Origin: Williamsia sp. 1138
GTDB taxonomy: Bacteria > Actinomycetota > Actinomycetes > Mycobacteriales > Mycobacteriaceae
NCBI RefSeq assembly: GCF_002095435.2
Contig: NZ_MJEJ02000039.1
Span: forward strand, 94,663-158,662
Direction: 5' to 3'
DNA: 64,000 nt
In this document: positions 54,049-61,764 of the stretch, piece by piece
Layout of the letters: each line of letters opens with the position of its first letter
How positions within the stretch are numbered: position 1 is the stretch's first letter
Made by a program: the position numbers and the translations under genes
The notes under the pieces: generated by a model
The model's database searches: none
What the model was told of the DNA's origin: nothing
Seen by the model: only the letters and a program-made list of their open reading frames with translations

Positions 54049-55212
54049 GTGACCGAATCCATTCGTGCCGGTTTAACCGGTGCCGAGCTCGACTACGAGC
54101 AAGTCGTCACTGTTGCGGCCGCAGCCGCGCACGAAGTTGATCGTGACGCTCGTTTTCCGCATGAGGCCGTTGCGGCCATGCGGGACAACGGCCTTCTCTC
54201 CTGCTCCCTGCCGAGCGCGCTCGGCGGACGATCCACGAGCATCTCCGACCTGGCGGCCATGGCTCGCGCCCTCGGCACTGGCTGTAGTTCGGCGGCAATG
54301 GTGTTTGCCATGCACCACACGCAAGCGCTGTCGTTGCGGTGGCATGGAGCGCACGGCGACATCGCCGAACTGACTCGGACGATCGCGGCCGAGGAGGCGT
54401 TGCTGGCGTCCGCGACCACAGAGATCTCCACCGGCGGGGATGTCCGGTCGTCCGGTTGTGCCGTGATACCGGACGGAGCCGAGGTGGTGCTCGAGAAGAA
54501 CGCACCGGTCATTTCTTATGGCGAGTACGCGGACTACATCTGTGCGACCGCGCGGCGCGGCCCGGACAGCCCGCCCAGCGACCAGGTGCTCATCGTCTGT
54601 CCGCGGTCTGACATCGAGCTCGAGAAGACCGGCACCTGGGACGTGCTCGGGTTCCGCGGCACGTGTAGCCCCGGGTTCATGTTGCGTGCCAGGACGCTGC
54701 CCTCGAACGTGCTGCCTGTCGATTACGGGACCATCTCGTCACACACCATGCTTCCGTCCTCGCACACCCTCTGGGCATCTGTCTGGCTGGGGATCGCGGA
54801 CGCAGCGGTCTCGAAGGCAAGGGTTCAGGTACGCGCAGCGGCAAGGCGTAACGGCGGGGGACCCACGGACCGTACCGCCGCGTTCGCGGACCTGCTCGTC
54901 AGCCATCAACGCTTCGAGTCGTCTGTTGCCCAAGAGATTCGCCGCTACGAAGACTTTCTCGCGTCCGGGGAGCTGGAGACCACCGTCGGATTCGCCATCG
55001 CGATGAACAACCTGAAACTCACTGCCTCGCAGGCAGTCGTCGACGTCGTCTCGGCTGCGCTCGCCATGACCGGTATCAACGCGTACCGAGAGGATCATGT
55101 GGCGTCGATGGGAAGACTGCTCCGCGACGCCTTCGGGCCACAGCTCATGGTTTCGAACGAACGTATCCGCGCGAACAATGCTCAACTGGTACTTGCCTAC
55201 AAAGGACGATGA
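54049..55212 (+). CDS. Acyl-CoA dehydrogenase-like flavoprotein
   Basis: Protein of 387 residues with the acyl-CoA dehydrogenase fold: alpha-helical N-terminus (HEVDRDARFPHEAVAAMRDNGLL), middle beta domain (LEKTGTWDVLGFRGTCSPGF) and C-terminal helical domain (MGRLLRDAFGPQLMVSNERI). It is expected to bind FAD. Beside a carrier protein and aminoacyl ligase it may oxidise a carrier-bound aminoacyl group rather than acyl-CoA; this is inference from context and from similar enzymes that act on carrier-tethered amino acids. GTG at 54049 follows an AGGAC sequence; ATG at 54031 would add six residues. It overlaps the ligase gene by 4 nt. Confidence 0.85.
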   Translation: MTESIRAGLTGAELDYEQVVTVAAAAAHEVDRDARFPHEAVAAMRDNGLLSCSLPSALGGRSTSISDLAAMARALGTGCSSAAMVFAMHHTQALSLRWHGAHGDIAELTRTIAAEEALLASATTEISTGGDVRSSGCAVIPDGAEVVLEKNAPVISYGEYADYICATARRGPDSPPSDQVLIVCPRSDIELEKTGTWDVLGFRGTCSPGFMLRARTLPSNVLPVDYGTISSHTMLPSSHTLWASVWLGIADAAVSKARVQVRAAARRNGGGPTDRTAAFADLLVSHQRFESSVAQEIRRYEDFLASGELETTVGFAIAMNNLKLTASQAVVDVVSAALAMTGINAYREDHVASMGRLLRDAFGPQLMVSNERIRANNAQLVLAYKGR

Positions 55213-56165
55213 TGACAGCGATCGACCAATCCGAACAGCACATCGCGCTGGAGAACGCGCGTCGCGAATTCCGTGACCAACTCATCGAGGCGGATCTGCT
55301 CGTCCCATCGGGCATAGCGGGGCTTTATGGGCGCGGGGCGGTCTTCGAGGACCTCATCGACGGCATAGACCGGGTGGTGCAACGCGCCGGGTCATCGGCA
55401 CACGGCACCGGCATTCGGCGGCTGCGTTTTCCGCCGGTGTTCCCGCGGGATTCATTCGAGAAGACCGATTACATCGCGTCGTTTCCGAATCTGACCGGAG
55501 CCATCTCGACATTCGAAGGTGACAACAAGAAGCACCGTGCACTGCTCGGCGATCGCGACGCCGGTCTGGGGTGGGACCACCACCTCACTCCAGCAGGCAC
55601 AATGCTCGTGTCGGCCGCGTGCCATCCGAGCTACTCCGGTCTGACGGGCACTCTGGCGCAGGACGGCACGACCATGGACATCTACGGATACTGCTTCCGG
55701 CACGAGCCGGCGATCGACCCGGCGCGGATGCAGGCCTTCCGCATGCACGAGTTCGTCCGAGTCGGAACGCCCGAACAGGCTCAGCAGCACCGGGATTCGT
55801 GGGTGCCACGTGGTCTGCAGGTCCTCGAAGACCTTGGGCTCTCTGCCGCACCGGTCGCGGCCAACGATCCTTTCTTCGGTCGGGTCGGAAAAATGTTGGC
55901 TGCCAACCAACTCGAGGAGAGCCTCAAAACCGAACTCGTCGTCCGCTTGTACGACGACCTCGACGAGGGGACCGCGGTGGTCTCGTGCAACTGTCACCGC
56001 GACCATTTCGGGGTCACCTTTGACATCCAGACCGAAGACGGCGAACCGGCCCACAGTGCCTGCGTGGGTTTCGGAATGGAACGCATCGCGCTGGCGATGC
56101 TCCGTACGCACGGTCTGAACGTTGCCCGATGGCCCGCGCGGGTCGTCGCTGCACTCGAAGGATAA
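55209..56165 (+). CDS. Amino acid:[carrier protein] ligase (SerRS-like)
   Basis: Protein of 318 residues resembling the catalytic core of atypical seryl-tRNA synthetases without a tRNA-binding arm. Enzymes of this family activate an amino acid with ATP and load it on the phosphopantetheine of a small carrier protein. Zinc ligands known for the family are matched by Cys138 (SAACHPSY), Glu181 (RMHEFVRVG) and Cys285 (HSACVGFGMER). The class II motifs 2 and 3 are in FRMHEFVRVG and GFGMERIALAML. Known members prefer small amino acids such as glycine or alanine; specificity here is unread. ATG overlaps the dehydrogenase stop. The likely partner is the divergent carrier protein. Confidence 0.9.
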   Translation: MMTAIDQSEQHIALENARREFRDQLIEADLLVPSGIAGLYGRGAVFEDLIDGIDRVVQRAGSSAHGTGIRRLRFPPVFPRDSFEKTDYIASFPNLTGAISTFEGDNKKHRALLGDRDAGLGWDHHLTPAGTMLVSAACHPSYSGLTGTLAQDGTTMDIYGYCFRHEPAIDPARMQAFRMHEFVRVGTPEQAQQHRDSWVPRGLQVLEDLGLSAAPVAANDPFFGRVGKMLAANQLEESLKTELVVRLYDDLDEGTAVVSCNCHRDHFGVTFDIQTEDGEPAHSACVGFGMERIALAMLRTHGLNVARWPARVVAALEG

Positions 56166-56168
56166 AGC

Positions 56169-57935
56169 GTGAGCGAACTGTCGGAAACAACTTCACTGCC
56201 AACCTATTTCGGTCCCGAATCAGCTCCCCTGTTCGGGGTCGTGCACCTACCCGCGGACGCACAGGTGCGCGGGGGCGTGGTGATATGCCCGCCGCTGGGC
56301 AAAGAGCAGGCCGACACGACCAGGGGCGTGAGGTATCTCGGCGAAGAGTTGGCCCGCAAGGGTTTCCTCGTTCTCCGCTTCGACTATGCCTGCACCGGCG
56401 AGTCGTCCGGCCCGCAAGGATCGCCAGATGCAGCGCAACGCTGGCTCGACAGCATCGACAGTGCGGTGAGTTACGTGCGTGAGCACACCGACAGCGTATC
56501 CCTGATCGGGCTTCGAGCAGGAGCGCTGCTCGGCGGCCAGAACCAACGCCTCCTGCAAACTTTCGACGCCCTGGTCCTGTGGGACCCAGTGGTCAAGGGT
56601 CGTCAGTACGTCCGTGGGCAGACGGCGCTGCACAACATGTCGATCGGGACAGTCGATGCCGACGACCCTCGGGTGCATCTGGTGGGCACATCGCTGGCCC
56701 AGAGTGCAGCCGACGCAATGGCTCGCATGCACCTGACCGCGCAGACCCTGGTCGAGGGACCCAAGGCGTTGCTGTGCGGAGTGCGCGACACCGACGTGCG
56801 TGGGCGATTCGCGACCGAGCTGGAAGCTGCGGGTGCCGAGGTGTTCCCTATCGGTGATCCAACGCCGTTCGTGGCCTCGCACACCGTCTATTTCGAGTTC
56901 CCCGTCACCGTAATCAAGCGAATCGCGCAGTGGCTCGGCGCCGCCGTCGGGACCGAAACCCGCAGTGCGGTTTTCGCACCTTCGAACCACGTTGTACTAC
57001 CCGACGATTCGGCGGGTCCCGCCATCAGGAAGACCATTCACACTCTCGACGACGGAACGATCGTCTGGATCACCGAGCCCGACAGCGAGCGGTCTGCCGA
57101 TGCCCCGGTACTGGTGGCCCATTCGACCGCCAACGACATCCGCACCGGGCCGGCGCGTCTGTGGGCCGACCTCGCCGAACTGGTCGCGCGCCGAGGTGGT
57201 CGGGCCGTTCGCTATGACCGTTACGGGGTCGGGGAAACGTCACCGGTCGATCCGGTCGACGACTTCTCGCCCCTGCACACAACCGAATCTATCGGTCAGG
57301 CGCGAGCGGTCACCGAGTTTGCGACGGTAGGCGTGCCGTCGCGGGTCGTCCACGCCGGCGTGTGTTCAGGGTCATGGCTGGCTGCGCACCTCGGGACCCG
57401 GGGAGCCCAGTCCCGAGTCGTGATGATCAATCCGTTGATGTGGCGATTGCGAACAACAACATTCGACACCACCAAGGCGTCTGCGATCGGTGCCGGCCCC
57501 TCGGTGTCCGAGGTGGTCGAGTCCACGGGGCCCGACAGCAGGCTGACAGCGCTGCAGATGAAGTTGCGTGAGAAGTTCGGGCCCCTCCTGCGCGCCCACA
57601 TGCCGTACGCGGTCGTGAACCTGCTGGGGGTCGCCGGCGTGGTACAGGCCCCGAAAATTCTGCTGTCTGCGCTGGCAAAGCGTGGGGTCACACCGGATCT
57701 GATCTTTTCGCCATGGGATTACGAGAGGTTCACCCTCAATCGTGGCCCTCGTGCGCTGGAGACACTCGGACGTCGTGGCCGACGGCCGAACGTCAGGGTG
57801 TGTGAGTCCGGGGACCATCCCGCCATGCACTGGCTCATCCGTGAGACCGTGGTCGAGGTGTGCCTGGACGCACTCGGCCTCGCACCAGAAGGTATGGGCG
57901 CTCTGGACGGGGCCTCAGACGCTGTCGGCGGCTAG
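56169..57935 (+). CDS. Tandem alpha/beta hydrolase protein with altered nucleophile elbows
   Basis: Protein of 588 residues with two alpha/beta hydrolase-like halves, about 15-265 and 285-575. The first has PPLGKEQADT, RFDYACTGES and the elbow GLRAG (114-118), with Arg in place of the catalytic Ser. The second has VAHSTANDI, RYDRYGVGET and the elbow GVCSG (397-401), with Cys399 at the nucleophile place, and a late ESGDHPAMHW with a candidate His. The first half may be structural and the second a thiol-type acyltransferase or esterase. Paired hydrolases of this kind are also known near exosortase-type polysaccharide loci. It follows the ligase by 3 nt, with AAGGA upstream of GTG, so it is the probable acceptor or release enzyme of the pathway. 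Confidence 0.78.
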   Translation: MSELSETTSLPTYFGPESAPLFGVVHLPADAQVRGGVVICPPLGKEQADTTRGVRYLGEELARKGFLVLRFDYACTGESSGPQGSPDAAQRWLDSIDSAVSYVREHTDSVSLIGLRAGALLGGQNQRLLQTFDALVLWDPVVKGRQYVRGQTALHNMSIGTVDADDPRVHLVGTSLAQSAADAMARMHLTAQTLVEGPKALLCGVRDTDVRGRFATELEAAGAEVFPIGDPTPFVASHTVYFEFPVTVIKRIAQWLGAAVGTETRSAVFAPSNHVVLPDDSAGPAIRKTIHTLDDGTIVWITEPDSERSADAPVLVAHSTANDIRTGPARLWADLAELVARRGGRAVRYDRYGVGETSPVDPVDDFSPLHTTESIGQARAVTEFATVGVPSRVVHAGVCSGSWLAAHLGTRGAQSRVVMINPLMWRLRTTTFDTTKASAIGAGPSVSEVVESTGPDSRLTALQMKLREKFGPLLRAHMPYAVVNLLGVAGVVQAPKILLSALAKRGVTPDLIFSPWDYERFTLNRGPRALETLGRRGRRPNVRVCESGDHPAMHWLIRETVVEVCLDALGLAPEGMGALDGASDAVGG

Positions 57936-59197
57936 TCGACTGCGACCATGATCTCGTCGGCCGGCGCCGGTTTCCCGAACAGGTAACCCTGACCGTGGGT
58001 GAAACCGAGGTCACGCAGGTGCTCGATCTGACCCGGGTCCTCGACACCCTCGGCGACGGTCGCCATCCCGAGTGAGCTCGAGAGGGCACAGACGGCCTTG
58101 ACGATGCTGTGCATGGTGTTGTCGTCGGTGCCCACCTTCGTGACCAGGGACCGGTCGACCTTGACCACCTGTACGGGCTGCTCGACCATGTACCGCAGCG
58201 CCGCGAACCCGGTGCCGAGGTCGTCGACGCAGACGGTGCACCCCAGGGCGTCGAGCTCGATGAGGGTCGCCGACGCGGGCGAACCGACCTCGATGAGGTC
58301 CCGCTCGGTGACCTCGACCCACAGCGCGTCGGCGGGCACACCGGTGGTCTCGAGGGTGGTGGCGACGAGTTCGGTCAGTGCCCGGTCCTGCAACTGCCGA
58401 GCCGAGAAGTTGACCGAGACGAACAGGCCGGGCGTCGTCGACGTGCTCCGCCAGATCGCGAGTTGTTCCAGCGCCGCCTGCACTCCCCAGCGGCCGATCG
58501 GGACGATGAGCGACGTGGCCTCGGCGGCGTCGAGGAAGTCGTGGGGTTTGCGGACCTCGTCGGCCACCCGCCACCGCAGCAACGACTCGTAACCGACGGT
58601 CTTCATCGTGATGATGTCGATGATCGGTTGGTAGTAGAGCTCGAAGTCGGTTCCGACCGCGTTCGACAACTCGGTGGTCCTCGAGACCTCGGTCTGCAAT
58701 CGGGCGATCGAGTCAGGCGTCGCGTGCGCCACCGTGTCGCCGTCGACGATCGCGTAGTGGACCGCGGAGATCGCTGCCTGGACGAGGTCGGCCACGTCGG
58801 TGGCGGTGGTGACCACCGAGGAGATGGCCAATCCCTGGCAAGTCGGGACGAAGTACCTGCCGCCGTCGATCTTGAGTTGTCGCGTCAGACACTCCGAGAT
58901 CAGGCGTTCCACCGTTTCCGGTGCGATGTCCCTGACGTCGAAACCCACGGTGAGAAGGTCGTTGTAGGGTCCCACCGACACGGTGCAGGCGCGCCCGAGC
59001 ATGTCGACCAGCGCGCTGTGGGCCGCAGGCCTCATCTTCTCTGACGGATCCCAACCGACCGCACCGGCGAGGAGGCCGGTCGGATCCAGGCACACCACCG
59101 AGACGCCCAGAAAGTCGAAGTCGAGGTGAGCGGTGCACGCGCGGATCTCCGTGATCCCGTCGCGGGCAGACCCGGGCGACGATGGGGGGAGCGGCAT
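57932..59197 (-). CDS. EAL-domain c-di-GMP phosphodiesterase with degenerate GGDEF-like N-terminus
   Basis: Protein of 421 residues. The EAL domain (about 185-421) keeps the catalytic set: Glu204 in YESLLRW, Asn263 in VNFSARQ, Glu295 in VEVTERD, Asp325-Asp326 in VDDLGTGF, Lys346 in VKVDR, and AEGVED. It should hydrolyse c-di-GMP. The N-terminal part looks like a decayed GGDEF domain: GPYND (76-80) where GGDEF would be, then GLAISS and an AISAVHYAIVDGD helix. A strong GGAAGG ribosome site precedes the ATG. Its stop overlaps the convergent hydrolase stop, and it is divergent from a membrane GGDEF gene. Confidence 0.9.
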   Translation of the reverse strand: MPLPPSSPGSARDGITEIRACTAHLDFDFLGVSVVCLDPTGLLAGAVGWDPSEKMRPAAHSALVDMLGRACTVSVGPYNDLLTVGFDVRDIAPETVERLISECLTRQLKIDGGRYFVPTCQGLAISSVVTTATDVADLVQAAISAVHYAIVDGDTVAHATPDSIARLQTEVSRTTELSNAVGTDFELYYQPIIDIITMKTVGYESLLRWRVADEVRKPHDFLDAAEATSLIVPIGRWGVQAALEQLAIWRSTSTTPGLFVSVNFSARQLQDRALTELVATTLETTGVPADALWVEVTERDLIEVGSPASATLIELDALGCTVCVDDLGTGFAALRYMVEQPVQVVKVDRSLVTKVGTDDNTMHSIVKAVCALSSSLGMATVAEGVEDPGQIEHLRDLGFTHGQGYLFGKPAPADEIMVAVD

Positions 59198-59479
59198 GCC
59201 CTACCTTCCTGCCCACCTGCGGAGCCGACACCGGGTCGGGCCCCCATTTACACGAGCTGGGTCGTATTGAGAATACCTCCAACGTACGAATGCGCTCGCT
59301 GTACCTGGTCGCCGATCGCACCGGCTGTCTACACTGCATGGAGCCGTGCGACCCGTTGTGGGTGCACTATCGAGTTTCGTGAAGGCATCGCGGGATACGA
59401 TCGTGTAATCCCGTCTCCGGCATCGATGGATGTGCGGTGGGTTCGAGCTACTTTCCCGGGGAATGGACAGGCTGCGACA

Positions 59480-60655
59480 GTGAGTTCAAGGTATTTCGAA
59501 CGCTTCGACGCGCGTTCGACTGCCGTTCTCATCAGCACGTTCGGCGCGATCGGGTTGCCGATCTTCGCTTTGATCGCGCCGTCACTCATCGTCGCCGGGG
59601 GATTCAAATATCTCACGGTGATCTGGCTGTTCTCGGCAATAACATTTGCGATCACACTTTATGTGGGGCGGTTGACCGATCGCCAATTCGCGGTACTGGG
59701 TTTCGGCGGAATGGTCGGAGTCGCCTGGGCTGCCTATCTCGTGACAGATCCGGCCGTCTCGCGAGCAATTGTCGCTCTGCTGGCGGCTATCCCCGCGATC
59801 GCGGCCATGGCCTCGTCGCTTCGGGTGACGATCTCGTTCGCGGCGTTCGCCATGGGGCTCGCCGTGTTCCTGTCGACACTCAACGCCACGTCGTGGGTCG
59901 CGGTGATGGTCGCCGGTGGCGCCTCGGTGACCACCGTTCTGGTGCCGGTTTTCATGGTCGGCGCACTACGCCGATCGCTCGACTTCGCGTTGTCACGGGT
60001 GGCGAAACTAGGCGACACCGATCCGCTCACCGGAATTCTCAACCGGCGAGGATTTCTGAACAGCAGCAGTCGAATGCTGGAATGGATCGTCGCGCACGGA
60101 AAGTGCGTCGGTTTCATGATGATCGACATAGATGACTTCAAGAACGTCAATGATGCCCTCGGCCATGCAGCCGGCGACGCGGTGTTGGTCGATGCCGTCG
60201 CGAAAATCGAGAGCGCGGCGCCGCCCTATGCTCTCCTGAGCCGATTCGGTGGCGAAGAGTTCGTCGTGATGTACGCCTCCGACAATCGGGAAGAATTCTT
60301 CGAGATTGCCGAAAGAATCCGCGTGGCCGTTGCTGATCAATGTCCTGTCACGATCAGCGTCGGCGCCGTGCAAGCGCCATTGGGAAAAGCCTCCGACGGA
60401 ACACCGAATATCGACAAGGTCATCGATACGCTCACCCGAATGGCCGACCAGAGCGTCTATTACGCGAAAAACGGTGGCCGCAACAGAGTGGTGTCCATGG
60501 TGGCCCCGGCGATCCAATGGACCCCAGGGCCACCATCTGAGCCGACCGTCAGGATCGTCGACACGACCCGCAACGTCGGCGTGTTGGCACTGATGCGTCG
60601 GTACAACGACAGAGATCAGGCTGCTCCGGCGCGCGACGGCGAGAACAGACTCTGA
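59480..60655 (+). CDS. Membrane-bound diguanylate cyclase
   Basis: Protein of 391 residues. About six helices (14-165) form a membrane sensor, followed by a basic linker and a GGDEF domain with DTDPLTGILNRRGF, MIDIDDFKNVND and an intact RFGGEEF at 255-261. It should make c-di-GMP in response to a membrane or envelope signal. The C-terminal tail after RNRVVSMVAP is unrelated to GGDEF and overlaps the convergent GNAT-like gene by 40 nt. GTG at 59480 is chosen because membrane segments begin soon after; an ATG at 59426 would add 18 residues. A longer frame into the EAL promoter is not credible. Confidence 0.9.
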   Translation: MSSRYFERFDARSTAVLISTFGAIGLPIFALIAPSLIVAGGFKYLTVIWLFSAITFAITLYVGRLTDRQFAVLGFGGMVGVAWAAYLVTDPAVSRAIVALLAAIPAIAAMASSLRVTISFAAFAMGLAVFLSTLNATSWVAVMVAGGASVTTVLVPVFMVGALRRSLDFALSRVAKLGDTDPLTGILNRRGFLNSSSRMLEWIVAHGKCVGFMMIDIDDFKNVNDALGHAAGDAVLVDAVAKIESAAPPYALLSRFGGEEFVVMYASDNREEFFEIAERIRVAVADQCPVTISVGAVQAPLGKASDGTPNIDKVIDTLTRMADQSVYYAKNGGRNRVVSMVAPAIQWTPGPPSEPTVRIVDTTRNVGVLALMRRYNDRDQAAPARDGENRL

Positions 60656-61368
60656 CGGTTGGTGGTCAGCGGGGCAGAGGTGGCCACCATCTGTGCGTAC
60701 ACCGCCGGGTCGGCGTCGGCGGCCAGGGTTTCCCGGTCCCACCACATCAGGCTGGTGCGGTAGCGGTTGTCGGGGTACGGCGAGGCGGGGATGTCCTCGG
60801 CCACGCGACCGCCCGCGGACTCCCACCGGCGCAGAACGTGGTCGGCGGCCGTCGCCATGATGTACCGCGTGCCCATCAGTGTGAACGTGGGAATGGCCAG
60901 GCGTGCGAGCATCCCGGCGACGGTCGGTGCGGCGGGGCCGTCGGCGGCCCAGGCGGTCTTCATCTCGACGATGCCCTCGTCCAGCCGTGACCGGATCGCC
61001 TCGGTGACCATTTCCAGACCGGGCTGTCCCGCCCACTCCAGTAGTGCGTGTGATTGATGCGGGTCGACGTACGGACCCTGCGCCCGGACGCCACCGATGA
61101 CGGCGCCGTCTTCGTCGACTGCCGCGTAGAACAACGACGTGCACTCACCGCGCACGACGGTGTCGTATTCGAGGGCCATGGAGACGCCGTGCGACGCATA
61201 CGACGCCCGAGCGCCGTCGAGGTAATCGAGCCACAGGCTCGGGGCGGACGAGGGTGTCGCGACGACCAGCGACGTCGTACCCCTGACTGTCAGGACCTGC
61301 GTCTGGATATCACGCGCGGGGATGTCGGTGCGCGAGAAACGGTGGGCGTTCACATAGTCTGTAGTCAC
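60616..61368 (-). CDS. GNAT-like acyltransferase family protein
   Basis: Protein of 250 residues I place tentatively in the GNAT/N-acyltransferase fold: FYAAVDEDGAVIGGVRAQGPY resembles beta strands 2-4 of such enzymes and GTRYIMATAADHVLRRWESAGGRV the end of the CoA-binding domain. Substrate unknown. It is divergent from the ThiF-nitroreductase fusion and next to c-di-GMP genes, an association also present around Rv1354c-Rv1357c in Mycobacterium tuberculosis. GTG at 61368 has AGGAG upstream. Two small palindromes lie just upstream in its promoter. The 3' end overlaps the GGDEF gene. Confidence 0.6.
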   Translation of the reverse strand: MTTDYVNAHRFSRTDIPARDIQTQVLTVRGTTSLVVATPSSAPSLWLDYLDGARASYASHGVSMALEYDTVVRGECTSLFYAAVDEDGAVIGGVRAQGPYVDPHQSHALLEWAGQPGLEMVTEAIRSRLDEGIVEMKTAWAADGPAAPTVAGMLARLAIPTFTLMGTRYIMATAADHVLRRWESAGGRVAEDIPASPYPDNRYRTSLMWWDRETLAADADPAVYAQMVATSAPLTTNRQSLFSPSRAGAA

Positions 61369-61764
61369 TGAGACTCCTGGTTTTGAGGGGTTTGCACTGA
61401 TACATCAGCAATTCACTAAAAACAATTGTTGATGGGTGATGGCTTGCGGCGCTACTTAGTTCGGCGTAGGAAACGGGTTCACCGCGAGGTTCATCTGGTC
61501 AATTGTCGCTTGCGGACCATCGACATGTCATCGCCGCTGTGGGCGGCGCCATATCCCGGCGAATTATGAGATATCGTTAAGCGCTCGTTGCCTTTTGTTC
61601 GATTCTGCGTATTCGCTTGCTGCAACACTTGATTGGCGAACTTCCTCACGCTCCGCATTTTCAGTTTCCCCATTTCTGAAGAGATGACAGCATCGGTATA
61701 ACGTCTCACTACAACTGGCCATCTGGCCAGGAAACGACGCAGAAGACGATGAGGAGGCGGTGCC
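61369..61764. promoter_or_regulatory. Divergent promoter region with two palindromes
   Basis: About 396 nt between the GNAT-like gene and the Rv1355c-type gene. CTGAT-AC-ATCAG at 61397-61408 and AACAATTGTT at 61421-61430 are perfect inverted repeats 12 nt apart, 28-62 nt upstream of the GNAT-like start. The remainder is AT-richer than flanking genes, with no credible coding frame. Confidence 0.5.
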
